Made by a program: the position numbers and the translations under genes
In this document: in pieces, positions 12,001-22,943 of the stretch
How the letters are laid out: every line of letters starts with the position of its first letter
Position numbering within the stretch: position 1 is the stretch's first letter
The notes under the pieces: generated by a model
Told to the model about the DNA's origin: nothing
The model's input: the letters and a program-made list of their open reading frames with translations, nothing else
The model's database searches: none
Assembly (NCBI GenBank): GCA_035610365.1
Contig: CM069432.1
Span: forward strand, 229,732,532 to 229,796,531
From: Aquatica leii
Taxonomy: Eukaryota; Arthropoda; Insecta; Coleoptera; Lampyridae
DNA: 64,000 nucleotides
Reading direction: 5' to 3'

Positions 12001-12848
12001 AAGGACCGAAAGAATTCGAATCTTGGCATGTTTACTAGAAACGGGGGCAATTTTTTTTTAATTAGGTCAAAATTTCTTGACCTGTATCAGATTTAATGGA
12101 ATGAATACTAGTTTCAATTGATGATAGTCTAAAAACTAAGAACTGCGGATATGTCCTTAAACATATTGCAGCAGTATGATTCCGACTTCTCAATCTTCAA
12201 ATAGTTGATTTTTTCAACTCCAATAGTGGAAGTAGTTTGTTTAATTCAGTAATGAATTATTTTTTGTCTATATATTATTCCGACGGAGATCCTATAACAT
12301 TAATTGCAGATACTTTAGTGCAGCTCTATTTCATCGACATCTATTGCAGCCTAGTCAAACGCACAGTGGTTCTCAACAACATACGGCGTCTCATAACTGC
12401 TTGAAGCCTAATTAGAAATACCCTTTCGACAAATACTACAAATTAGCGTGCCAAATGCGACAGCAACATCAATATCGCGCGCGCGCTCAGCTACAGCTTC
12501 CGTCCCATGTCTCAATCTTGTGTATTGTTTACGCATTCTGTGCTTGGTCTTATTAAATGGATTACAACACACATTTACCATTGTGAATGAAATTCAAATT
12601 ACTCAAAACGCAAGAAAAACCAAAAGTGCGTTAAATTTCGAAATCTAGAATTTAATATATTGATTTAAGGTAATTTTGTAATACACGAACTACTATTTAT
12701 TTATTTTATTGATAGTTGATTATCAGAAATGGTGGCTCTGATCAACTACTTCGAGTTAGGTACACTAAGTAATTAAAAAAATCAAAATTTCGAAAGTTCT
12801 AATCAGAAAAGTAGAGTGCTGTATGAAAACGAAACGTATTAATCAGTT
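12001..12848. other. gene-free stretch
   Basis: No protein similarity recognised. A short CpG run 'cgcgcgcgct' lies at about 12476-12486, unusual in this AT-rich context. The open frame over it (12448-12648) shows no known motif and I do not call it a gene. Confidence 0.5.
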
Positions 12849-13065
12849 TATTATGATAATGGCTGGTATATAGGACGCATAACGAAAACATTGCCCAATT
12901 CTGCAAAAATGAAGTTTTTGAAAAAAGAACTGAATGTGTTCTTTTGGCCTTGAATACCTGATATACAAATAGTAAATGAAGAACTTATCTTAAAATACCC
13001 AATACGTCTAATAGGTAGGGAACCATTTACTATTAATATAAACGACCGCCATAAGATAAACAAGA
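12849..13065 (+). pseudogene. C-terminal fragment of a YDxxW-type transposon protein
   Basis: The plus-strand frame starting at 12849 gives 'YYDNGWYIGRI', then 'KMKFLKKELNVFFWP', a stop codon, 'IPDIQIVNEELILKYPIRL' and 'GREPFTI'. In arthropod repeat proteins a 'YDxxWYIGxV...VxFxxxxxxxFxWPxxxDxxxV' module forms the C-terminus. All its landmark aromatic and Trp-Pro residues are visible here, with one internal stop at about 12951. It lies in opposite orientation to the relic at 11.6 kb, so it is a separate copy or a rearranged piece. Confidence 0.55.
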
Positions 13066-13285
13066 CTGATAAAATTATGAAGCGAACTATGTAGATCTGT
13101 TCCGAAATCTGTATTTTTTTAGATATCAATAAAAGTTACAACAACATTCTAGTTTTATTTTTAAGAATATTGATTATACATATGTTATTTGATTGTTGTT
13201 TATTTCTTTACTTTATGACAATACTAATAAACATTAAATTCCTCAAAACCTTATAGAAGAAATCGAGGAAGAAATACTATTGAGG

Positions 13286-13388
13286 AAGTACATAAAGGAC
13301 TATGAATTATTATTAGTAAAGTACAGAAAGTACTATGAATTATAAGTATCGAACAAAGTACATGAAGTATTACGAATTATCGATGATT
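13286..13388 (+). repeat. three-copy imperfect tandem repeat, ~35 bp unit
   Basis: Three successive units share the core 'aagtaca..aagtactatgaattat' with substitutions. They precede the second piggyBac relic by about 80 bp and could be its subterminal repeats, which often bind transposase; that link is an inference. Confidence 0.6.
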
Positions 13389-13469
13389 TCTTCCTGCGGT
13401 TCACCCCTCGAATATTACTATTATTTTTATTAACAATAATTATACAGATATTCAGGGAGAACTCTTCAT

Positions 13470-14600
13470 ATGGTTGTCCTAGCATTGAAAAAAAAATTTA
13501 ATGCCCATCTTCCCGAGACATCCGTTATTCTTTCCCCAAAAAATACTTACAAATATAATACGGATAAAGATTCTAGTGAAAAAGACAACGTTGACATCGA
13601 TAATTTACCTGGTTCTCAATTACGAGCTAAAGCAGATATTATTTTGCTGGACAAAGACTCTGATTTCGATAGCGATTATGGCAATATTCCTCTTTCGTTA
13701 TTGTTACCGCAAAGAAAAGAGAAACCAAAAAGGTAGAAAATATTTCCATAAAAAAAAGAAAGAAGACATTCCGAATACTGTGAATGGGGCTGAGTGGACG
13801 GATGTGCACGAGCCTAAACCAAACTTTTCGCCTACAGAAATAAGTTTCAGTTTTTTGGAACGATGGAATTTTTACGATGATGGTAGAAGAAACCAATAGG
13901 TATGCAAAAAAAATTTGATGGGCGATGTATCCCATCATGAAATGAAATGTTTTATTGGGATGTTATTGTTGAGTCGGTACAATATTGGTCCTCGACGTAA
14001 CAGTGACAAAACAGTAAAGATGCGAGTAATGAACTTGTATATAATGCAATTTCAAAAGATAGGTGTTCTTTAATTTTGAACAATTTGCATGTAATATAGA
14101 TTTAAATGATAATTTTCTAAACTCAGACCGCTATTTGATTGGATAAACAGAAAATTGCTAGAGTGTGGTCCTGAAAAAAACCTTCACAGTTTAGATGAAG
14201 CCATGGTTCCTCATTTTGGAAACCACGGCGCTGAACGCTTTATAAAAGAGAAGCTGATACGATGGCGATATGAACTGTCGGTTAATGCAACCAGATTAGG
14301 TTATATAAATTGGTTTGAACCGTATCCGAGTGACATAAAGTATAAAAACTTAGGTATAGCAGCTAGTGTGTTTATGATCACTAATAATCCGGCGTACAGC
14401 TTTTTTGATAATTTTGTTACGTCAATCCCATTACTTCAACAGCTGCGAAATAGAGGTATTAAGCAAACTAGTTAGTGCCCTATTAGACAAAAGCGAACAT
14501 CGAAATGTCCGTTAATAGAAACTACGGCACTAAAAAAGAAGAACAGGGAAGCATATGATATGACTCTTGTCATAAAAAGGCACGTAGTAAATGTATGAAA
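13470..14600 (+). pseudogene. piggyBac transposase relic (copy 2)
   Basis: Relic of a PGBD-type transposase. The N-terminus (13470-13736) is acidic, as expected for the family. Frames then change repeatedly. 'VEETNRYAKKKFDGRC' and an 'EMKCFIGMLLLSRYNIGPR' block (about 13880-14000) match the start of the conserved domain; a 'NELVYNAISKDR'-like block follows. The best-preserved part is 14155-14475, with 'SLDEAMVPHFGNHGAERF', containing the catalytic Asp of the DEAM motif, and 'YINWFEPYPSD'. After 14475 a frame with 'KCPLIETTALKKKNR' continues the family order. The rest of the C-terminus is lost. Terminal TTAA-flanked inverted repeats were not located. It is clearly distinct in sequence from the relic at 1-1.8 kb. 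Confidence 0.85.
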
Positions 14601-14899
14601 TATATATATAGCTTTACATGTCAAAGACAGTTTTATGTCATATCACACAAAATAATTGTTATTTCATATATATACAAAATAAATCTTTTATCTTAATGTT
14701 AATTTTTAATTTTGTAAATTGCTGCAATAGCAGTGTATAGTCCTACCGTCCTTTTAGAAGAACGACCTTTTTTGAAAAAACTAATAAACAAAAAATTTTT
14801 ATCAAAAAACATTGTTTAAAATAATCAATTTAATGAAATTATCAAAAAAAAAATCATAAATCAAAACAAAATAATTTCAGATTTATCTAAGTTCAGTGG

Positions 14900-15954
14900 A
14901 AGTCAAATAATTAAAAAATAGTTTGGGTATGATCAAGATCGGAAGACACCAGCCCAGAAACGCATTTTTAAATTAGCAAAAGATGCAGTAGCGATATGAG
15001 AAGGATCATGATATTACAGTACATTCTAAAAACATTTACTGCAAATTACGTCAGTTGTACGCTGTTGATTTTCGTATATAACCTCATTGTTTTACTCTAC
15101 GTCGAATAATAAATGTTATATTCTATCATTTTGCATAAATTTTAGATGAAACATTAATGCATCTCACACAATGTCTATTCTTGGACCGTTGAATCAGGCA
15201 CAGGTCTTAAATCTTCAATAGGAAAAAGGAAACGACTTATTATAGTACTTGCTGGTATGTTTACATGATTTTTTTGTAACATTTTGTCATTTACCGTTTT
15301 ATATTTTTTTAGAAGGTGAAATGGGTTTCATCAACAACGTATTATTGATATTTAAATTAAGACAAAAAACCGGAGATTATCATGATGACATGAACTAAAT
15401 AAATCATAAAAAGTGTATTGAGAACCCATTCTGTAATTGTAATAGATAATTCAAGTTACCATAAAGTGTTAGCTGTGAAGCATCCAATTTCGACAGGTCG
15501 AAAAACAGAAATGGCCACCTGGTTAATGGAACGTAGCATCTCATACCATGAAAAATTAACAAAACCAGAATTATATAACTTAATAAAATTAAACAAACCA
15601 AACTACACACAATACAGTATTGATTTAATATTTGCAAAAAATTGGCACACCGTATGTCGTTTGCCACCATACTATCCGGAGTTCAACCCAATAAAAAAGA
15701 TGTGGGCAATTGTTAAAATTGGGTTGCATCGAGAAACGTTTAAATTAAACGATATAGAAAAACTAGCAAGAGAAAAGTTTGCAAATGTTTGTGCAAATGA
15801 ATGGCAAAAAGTATGTTTTCACGTAAAAAAAATTGAAGAGGACTACATGAATTATTATTATTATGAACACAAATTTAAAAAAATTATAATACAAGTAACT
15901 GGTGATACTTCGTATGAAGACTTCGACTGTTTGTCTGATTTTGAGGGTTTATGA
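14900..15954 (+). pseudogene. Tc1/IS630-type DDE transposase relic
   Basis: A cut-and-paste transposase of the IS630-Tc1-mariner superfamily. A degenerate N-terminal region lies at 14900-15110 ('KTPAQKRIFKLAKDAV'). Catalytic domain part 1 is at about 15140-15400, with a 'LDET' first Asp, 'GKRKRLIIVLAG' and 'KTGDYHDDMN', and is broken by stops. Part 2 is an open frame at 15418-15954 with 'SVIVIDNSSYHKVLAVKHP' (second Asp) and 'LPPYYPEFNPIKKMWAIVK'. In the family the NPI motif is followed by the catalytic Glu; here that position is Lys, so this copy would be inactive even without its frameshifts. The acidic C-terminus (SYEDFDCLSDFEGL) seems complete. Terminal repeats were not identified. Confidence 0.85.
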
Positions 15955-16470
15955 AACTTAATTAGCTGCTTAAAATATGTATTTTCTAATTTATGTAGCT
16001 GAAATAAATGAATTTAGGATATTAAACTAACTGTAATTATGTTATACCAACAAATCTTAAACTGTTTATTATTGATGGTTATTGTAAAAATAAAGTACTC
16101 TGTTTTTTTGTAATATTAATATTCACAAATACTTCTGCATATAAGCTGTCTAAAGCTTACTATTATTGTAATAATTAATCATAGTTTAAATTACTTAAAG
16201 TTCAATATACTCGCAAATGAGTACATAATGACATAATCTAACTTTTACTATACGATTTAAAAAAAATAGTTTTACGGTTTCCAAATCAAACTGAAAAATA
16301 AAACACAAAAATAACAAACTAAAAAATAAACCTTGAATTATTTTTTTTAATTTTTTGAGAACATATTTTTAAGTTGAGTGTTACACTCTGACGTCACATT
16401 TCTCGCGCAGCTTTGTCTTCCGATCCGATGTTAGTCCTAGTCTAATAATATATTAAATAAAACTAATTTT
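15955..16470. other. gene-free stretch
   Basis: AT-rich with no readable protein. The segment 16380-16440 is slightly GC-richer and directly precedes the large hairpin. It may contain the unrecognised 3' end of the DDE element. Confidence 0.5.
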
Positions 16471-16597
16471 TAGTTTGGTGTGTTTCTATGCGACCATAGA
16501 TCCTTCGATGTGGAGGATAGGCACAACTCAGAAATAAAACTCTGTGGCTATCCTCCACATCGAAAGATCTATGGTCGCATAGAAACACACCAAACTA
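16471..16597. repeat. 50-bp near-perfect inverted repeat (hairpin)
   Basis: The left arm 16471-16520 and right arm 16548-16597 are complementary over 50 bp with one mismatch (C16503 against A16565), separated by a 27-nt spacer. In a plus-strand transcript the mismatch is C-A; in a minus-strand transcript it becomes a G-U wobble, so the minus-strand RNA would be fully paired. An open frame (16480-16665) crosses both arms, but inverted duplication explains it and it is not called a gene. Candidates are a recent inverted duplication, a foldback MITE, or a hairpin-siRNA or pre-miRNA-like locus. Confidence 0.9.
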
Positions 16598-17491
16598 TTA
16601 AGTTTTTGGAGGAGTTGTATCGTTTTCATAGTAAAATTAATTTTATGAAAATTCCTACAAAGTAACGTACTAATGTTGGTAATTTTTGTTAGAAGCGTTT
16701 GGTCGGATAAAAAAATCTAGACAAAATATAGTACTCGTAATGCAAAAATCTATGTTACACTTAAATAAATATAAAATAATATTTACATAGGAATGGAATC
16801 ATTTATTAATTGCTATGTAACTACTGCATTACAATTTACAATTATCAACTTCTTCAAATCATCAAGAGTAAATGACAACCTAATACTGATTTATACTTTG
16901 AAAACTCGTGCTCTATATGACATGACGTGTTGTGCATATTTAAAACAGCAAATTTCTTGAATATCATATTCCTCTACATTTAAGCTCGAGTGTGAGATAC
17001 TTAAAACTGAAACAATATTTTTAATTCAATTGTAACTAGAATTGCAACCTGAAACATTTTCTAATTTATTTTGTATTTCACCATTTGGCAAATTTTCTAA
17101 AACAATTTAGTCAATGTCTTTTGTTTATGACAATTCTCTGCGTCATAAATGGCAGCATTAATCCACGTGCCTCATCTAGTGGTTACCGGACTGGAAGTAA
17201 CCCAAATTCCGGGAACTCTTCTTTAAAAACTTGTATTCTTTTAGATGCCTTTATAAACATCTGCTTTGTGTTAATACTTTTAATTGTGCTCGCACATTCT
17301 CAGCAACCCGATTGAAGTCCATGTGCCAAGCACGTAATCTGATTCATTTTTAGATACAAAAATCCTCACATGGCTTTTATCATATTGGTTACTGTATCAG
17401 TAATGGTTCGTTTTTGCCAAAAAATGTCTAAATTTAGTAAATACGATTATATGTTTTCGACATTCAAAATACCTACGATCAAATTTGCAAC

Positions 17492-17499
17492 ATACCAAC
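17492..17499 (+). repeat. left target-site duplication of the inserted hAT
   Basis: ATACCAAC, identical to 18934-18941 on the other side of the element. Eight base pairs is the TSD length of hAT transposons. Confidence 0.9.
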
Positions 17500-17714
17500 C
17501 AGTGGCGGCTGGTGGTCAAACATACAAGAGGGTAATAAAAAAACGCAATTATCGCAAAAAGTCTAAAAAAACATTCTTATAGTAACGCGATTTATATTTA
17601 AGATCCAATGGCGGCTTCTCCATTAGGGCAATTGGTCAATGACCCTCCAAAAATACTAAATTGACTTGAAATATAACTATTTTATTGAGTAAGAATGTAT
17701 TTTTTCAATTATAT

Positions 17715-17930
17715 TTAAGATATTCGTCTATCTTTACAATTGCCAAAATGATCAATAACAAGCTCATTAAAATTTACAATGTTTTTAATGCAAGATTTTT
17801 CAATGCTTAGCATAAAAATGCGCACAATCTTTCTTGTCCCATAGTATTGCCGATTGCGTAGAAATGTTTTAATTCTTTTTAATGTAGAGAAACATCGCTC
17901 ACTTTCTATGGTAGTCATAGGTAAATTCAA
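17715..17930 (-). pseudogene. hAT transposase C-terminal dimerisation domain
   Basis: The minus-strand frame gives 'ESERCFSTLKRIKTFLRN' followed by 'IFMLSIEKSCIKNIVNFNE' and a basic end 'KDRRIS'. In hAT transposases of the ZMYM1-like/DUF4371 type the C-terminus reads (V)ESERSFSTLKRIKTxLRNxM...LAxLSIExxL, so about 70 residues of the dimerisation domain survive out of a protein normally several hundred residues long. The catalytic N-terminal and central parts are absent from the element. The frame stops naturally at the RRIS end. Confidence 0.8.
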
Positions 17931-18240
17931 TCAACAATTGATATTTAATGATTTTTGCAAACATTTTCATTGTGGTCTTTAATTGACTTTCGGCAAGCGC
18001 TGTTCGATTGTTAGCGAATATTGACGCTACTAAGAGTAGCATAATTCATACAATTTTTCATGTAATTTGATATTTTTACACCATAATTATTAATGAATCA
18101 TGTGAAAACAGTAAACATACACAACAGTAAAATCTATTCTTTATTTCAAATCCACAAATTCAATCTACGAAATCATTCCTAGATTAAAGATATTTTAGTG
18201 TAAATGGTGTAATTATTATTTTATACAATTTAATTGCAAG

Positions 18241-18270
18241 CTTTCGAACTTTAGCAAAGTTCTTCGTCAG
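18241..18270 (-). ncRNA. hammerhead-like CUGANGA...GAAA core
   Basis: On the minus strand: CTGACGA, then a 7-bp perfect stem (GAACTTT / AAAGTTC, loop GCT) and GAAAG. This arrangement, CUGANGA - stem II - GAAA, is the conserved hammerhead ribozyme core and is known from Penelope-like elements. Stems I and III are not convincingly formed, so activity is uncertain; it may be a decayed retroelement tail. Confidence 0.35.
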
Positions 18271-18933
18271 GCAGTATAAATACTGTTACTGTCTAACATT
18301 CATAGATTCTTTAAATATTTACTGACCTGTCGAATTTGACGTAAAGGCTGAGAACGAGCATTAAATTTAAATTCTAAATGTGTATACTAGCATTAGCTAT
18401 TAATGTTTTAATGTCTTGTGCCACCGTCATTATCAAACAAAAACCATAAGTCGTCCCTTACAAATGAACATTATCGATCAACTAACAAAATTTACTGTAA
18501 TGTTTGTCAATGTGATAGGGAATTTGTGCATTCCAACATCTATTTTACGCAAGATAATAAATGACGTAAGGCACTGCACATTGCACTGAGTAGGCGACCC
18601 CAGCTGGAGACCGCACAAAAGCATTCAAACATGTACTTATCTTCTTTTTTAACTTGCATACAATTGTATCATGTGTGATTCACTCTTGACTACAACAACT
18701 ATCATTTTCGATTCGGCTTCAAGATAGTATACATACGGGCACCTCTCTGGGGCACCCGTACGTGTCAGCCTCGGGTAAATTCGCAAACTTTCGTATCTGT
18801 TGCGTTTAAATTGACAATTATTTAAACGCTGTAATTTGATTTAAATGCAAATTCTTTGTAATTTTAAAGTTAATTAAATAACTTTTTTTTTGAGGGTCAC
18901 TGACCAAATGACCTAATAGAGAAGCCGTCACTG

Positions 18934-18941
18934 ATACCAAC
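18934..18941 (+). repeat. right target-site duplication of the inserted hAT
   Basis: ATACCAAC, identical to 17492-17499. Confidence 0.9.
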
Positions 18942-19160
18942 CCATTCTGTCGGTTGTTTGACAAGGATAACCAGATATAATTTGCTGCCACTTCGCCTTT
19001 TTTAATAGTATTGTAGACTGCAGGAACATATATTTTTCTTAGGGTTGGTTTGTCGAGAATGAGATGCTGGATGTTGTTTTTGAGAAACTGTTAAAATTTT
19101 TTGTTGTTTAATTTATAAAACAGAATATCATAGCTCCACACAATTCTTGATTAAACTGAT

Positions 19161-22100
19161 TTAATTTACCTTTAAGAATATAAAAATTTAAAAACTTGAA
19201 ACAAATGATATTTGTAGCTTTTTTTTACTTTCGCTATTACTACTTCCTGGAGTTGTTAAAATTGGATTTTTTTATTTCTTCAAAGCTTGATTCTTTCGGC
19301 CAGCGTAGTTGTTTAGCGAACACATGTTGCGTCCGCTGAACACGCCCAATGTTGTCTTGAATTTTTCTAACAGGTTAAATGGTTAAAACAATAGTGGTTA
19401 TAGGTACTTTTCTGAGTAATTGTAATTTTATTTTTTAAAACCACACAATTTGCCTGAATGCGGTTACGTCAAGAAAATCAAAAGAAGACTATAGCGTGTC
19501 CGTTATAATGTCTTTGTTTCATTAATGTCACTTCATCAAAAAAATATTGAATATCTCCACAGTATATTAGTAACATTTGAGTGAGTTTCCCTGATTTTAT
19601 GATGTTACATGTGAAATCAATATACTCTATTGTAATACGTAATTAAATTTATTTGGCTAAACTCTCCTTGTTAATAAGACATTTAATTTTTTTTCCAATA
19701 AAAAGAGCGCTATAAACAATCATTTCAGTTTCTACTATAAATAAATTGCTCAATTGACTTCAGATGTTGAATGATATCTGTCAGAAATTGCTTGTTTACA
19801 TTTTCTAACTTCAACAACGATGTGCGTAATACACATAATTCTTTAAATTAATTAATCTATGTATGAATTGATTCATAGTCGATATATTAGAACAGCCGAT
19901 CTTATATTTTACAAAGAATTTTGTATGTGGGTGTATCGATGTAAAGTGAATTTCAATTTTTAACCAGCACCTGCATTTTAAACTAACTTTCAATGTCCCG
20001 AATCAGTTTTCAATCCATGCTTCTAAAAAACTTTAATTTTGGTACTTAATAAAATTTAGCTCTAAGGTCGTTTATAGATAATAGCTGAAACACGTAATGG
20101 CATAGAAAAATCTAATATAATTAAAATGTAAACGTTTTTTTTAAATTCCCATATCTATACAGATAAGTTCTATAGAGAACACTTCTTAAGGTCAATCAAA
20201 TTTACACAATCTATAGATCTGATCACCATGGCTTTAATAAATTTTAATATTAAATTGAATTTTATTTAATGCTTATTCATGAAAAAAATTATCAGCCTTT
20301 AATTTTGTTATATACGAAAACGGAAATGCTAATTTTCAAAGCGCCTTCGATAAATATTTTTGCATTTTGTGTCATAAATAAATTTGGTTATTAGATTTAT
20401 ATAATTTCATTTCATTCGAGAACGAGGGCACGATAATTGTGTTTATCGTCTCAATGTCATATTTATGGAACACTTTAAATCTACGGTAACCTCCGTTCTT
20501 ATCAAACACGAAAAATAAGTATTAATAATCAAACCCTTTTTAGATGATTACTACATAATAATTTGTAAAATGTAACAATGTACTATTACTAACTAACGGT
20601 TTGTAAATGAAAGAAAGTATATGTAAACGGCCTTAGTGACAAAATTATAAAAAATAACAGTTTAGGTTGCATATTCTAAGAATCTTACAAAAAAGGAATG
20701 CGATAATAGTCGAGCATCATGTAAAACACTTGTTTTAATACAAAAAGAAAGTAATAGTTGCATTTTGCAGTTGTGATTATTGATTCCAGGTGTTATATAA
20801 TTTTTGTTTTATTAGCCAAATCACAACGAACCATGTCTGCAACACAAAAAAAATTATATTTTAAAAACAAAATGCATTAACAAAATTTTACTAAATCTAA
20901 GATAAACATTTTAAAACGTAACCACTAAAATTAAAAAAAAAAATTATAACAAAACAAATAATTTCACAATTAAGTTAAAATCGTACAACCTCGTAATTCA
21001 AATGATTTATAAAAGATTAACTTTCAATTAATAATTAATTTGATAATGCTGAATCTTAATTAATTCATTATCCGACGCGGTGTTTAAAAGAATAACATTT
21101 TAAGAGAAATTACGTTTATTTTAAAAAAACGCAGAAATTCTAATTGTATCCTAATTTCCTTTCATTTGCTAATTAAACTGTTGTCAATAAGTATGTTCCA
21201 TTTAATTAGTGTCCCAATAATCAACAATACCTACAGTTTGAAAAGTAAGAAATATATTCAATTGCCGGAGGATATCATAAGTTGTTTGTTTTTAATTGAG
21301 TGATTTAGTTTTTTATATTCAAATGTAAATAATAAATTAATTTTGTTTATAGAATCAATATTTATTTAAAGCAATTAGGAAAAAAATTGAATTTTCAATT
21401 TATTACTGGGAGCTGCAATCATATATAATGTCATTGTAACAACGTGTTTATAAAACACCTATTAATCAGTTGTAGTTAATTGCAAAATAAACATCGAAAT
21501 GTCTGATACAGCCAACGCAATTATATTATTAAAGAAATTTATGATAATTATCAGTTCATTTTTTCAATCATTCACCCTCGTTTTACATAACAAATTGAAT
21601 TCAGTTTTTCTTTGGTGTTCGGTGGTAAAACAGATTTTTTTAAATTAAATTTTTGTTAGGTTTAGTCTAAAATAAAGATTGGCAGGTTGTTTTTGGTATT
21701 TTTATAGTTTAGGTGTGTTTGCGTAACAACTGTTTAACACACTTAGATAATCAGATCAAATATTTACAATAAAAGGTTGAGTTCGGTGTGTTTTTATACT
21801 GATAAGATTTGGTTCATACGTAATTCCTAGAAAGGGGAAACGAATTATGTAAATATTAACCCTTTCCCTTTAATTAATCATACGAAGTTTCTCAGAAAAG
21901 CAGGTGCAGGATATTAATTTTGTTTTTCAAATAACTTATCGTATGATAATGAATGGTGCCCGTTACATTAACATATATTAGATGTATGGAGTAAATTGCA
22001 CAATTCCAGGAAACTAATCACGTATGCGTGACAACTTCCCTTTTGTTATTTTTGTGCAATTGTTTTGTAGTAACGGACTTTTTGATTTTTATGCAGTAGT

Positions 22101-22541
22101 ACTTAAAATTATTAGGCGTGTACGAAAGTTATGTTTTTTCAGTAGTCTGATATGGTTACGTAGAATTTTGCTAGGCGCCTTCTCTTGTCACGTTATGATG
22201 TAACGATAAAGTTCATAATCGTAATTGCGCTAATCGGGTAAATTGGACAAGGTGCACGACCTGATGATACTTCAATATTTTATTATCGAACGTTTTACAA
22301 TTTTGCACTGCAACGAAACAATCTAAACATAGACATAAAATTATTAAAGATTGCATAAAATTGTGTAATTTTCCTATATAAAAATTTTCCAATTACCGGA
22401 CAAGCATTCATCCCCACAAAATTATTCATTTATTGGACTAGCACACAATCGTAAAGAAAAAAGCTATAGATAACCGTTGAGAAAATTTCTGTGAATAGTA
22501 CATGTTTTTGACGAAAACATTTTAGTAGAAAAAAAGATTAA
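19161..22541. other. gene-free AT-rich sequence
   Basis: About 3.4 kb with no readable protein similarity on either strand. It holds many homopolymer runs, and the open frames do not exceed chance. It probably represents intergenic or intronic DNA between mobile-element clusters. Confidence 0.6.
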
Positions 22542-22618
22542 TTTGTCCTAAGCCAAATCGGTTTGCCTTAAATACTTTAGGCTTGACTAGCTTGACCTAG
22601 GCCGAACTAATTGACTTA

Positions 22619-22943
22619 ACGTGTCAAGAAAGCAAAACGAAAAAGGAGAAGTGTAGTTTCTAAGTCAATTTTACATTCTGAAATGTACAGTAGAAGCCAA
22701 GTGAATCTAATTGATTTTCAGACTCAACCTGATAGAAAGTTTAAATTTATCATGGTCTACCAAGACCACTTGACGAAGTTTGTTTTGCTTCGTGCTTTGG
22801 AATTTAAATCGTACTATATGTATAATATAATGCGAGCCTAGTGCACGGAAAACCACAGCACAGCCAAAGTCAGAGTTTCGTTTAGAGAGCCAACCAAGGA
22901 GTCGAAAACATTATTAGTTGTTGGCTAAAAAATAATCAATTGA
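22619..22943 (+). pseudogene. KRBA2-like integrase, 5' part
   Basis: Plus strand. 'CQESKTKKRRSVVSKSILH' and 'SQVNLIDFQTQPDRKFKF' lead into 'IMVYQDHLTKFVLLRA', which matches the first catalytic-Asp region of KRAB-A-domain-containing-2-like integrases common in arthropods. About 40 residues of the core are then deleted, and the frame resumes at 'VHGKPQHSQSQSF', a stop, and 'RANQGVENIISCWLKNNQL' (family: HGKPRHxxSQGSVERANxD, including the catalytic Glu region, here damaged). Coding is interrupted exactly at the 12-bp TSD of the Penelope-like insert and continues at 26665. Confidence 0.75.
22932..22943 (+). repeat. left target-site duplication of the Penelope-like element
   Basis: ATAATCAATTGA, identical to 26665-26676. 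It encodes the NNQL stretch of the integrase and so appears twice in the interrupted gene. A 12-bp duplication fits the variable 10-20 bp TSDs of Penelope-like elements. Confidence 0.85.

Larger units (their letters stand above)
17500..18933 (-). mobile_element. hAT element inserted in the hAT-related pseudogene
   Basis: A 1434-bp element beginning CAGTGGCGGCTGG and ending ...AGCCGTCACTG, with inverted CAGTGRCGGCT termini and the exact 8-bp TSD ATACCAAC on both sides. Only the end of a transposase remains, on the minus strand. A second, better match to the right terminus ('caatggcggcttctcc...ggtcaatgaccctc') lies inside at 17606, so the first 106 bp may come from a rearranged or second-element end. 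The interior also holds Penelope-type sequence near 18240. TSD and coding match together make the hAT call firm. Confidence 0.85.
16795..19160 (-). pseudogene. hAT-related transposase pseudogene, split by a hAT insertion
   Basis: Minus strand, in the family often annotated in arthropods near CGG-binding-protein-like, hAT-derived proteins. Blocks from N to C are: 'LRKIYVPAVYNTIKKGE' and 'EVAANYIWLS' (about 19050-18960); 'GWYVANLIVGILNVE', which straddles the insertion point (18941/17492); 'MNQITCLAHGLQ' (about 17340); 'ASKRIQVFKEEFPE' and 'TTR-stop-GTWINAAIYDAEN' (about 17290-17100); and the C-terminal 'FSKYKSVLG' and 'DDLKKLIIVNCNAVV' ending near 16795, which is the hAT dimerisation end. Stops and frameshifts occur throughout. 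Positions 17500-18933 belong to the inserted element and are not part of this gene. Confidence 0.75.

Noticed and set aside
13501..13938. Two further open frames, one on each strand, across the piggyBac relic.
   Set aside because: Shadows of the frame-shifted transposase; only pieces that fit the piggyBac motif order were kept.
16480..16665. Plus-strand 61-codon frame covering the hairpin.
   Set aside because: It encodes both arms of a near-perfect inverted repeat and has no motif; the DNA palindrome explains it better than a protein.
17085..17315. Plus-strand 76-codon frame with signal-peptide-like N-terminus and a C-terminal hydrophobic segment, resembling a small secreted protein.
   Set aside because: It is exactly antisense to the 'TTR-GTWINAAIY' block of the minus-strand hAT-related pseudogene, so the hydrophobicity is a by-product.
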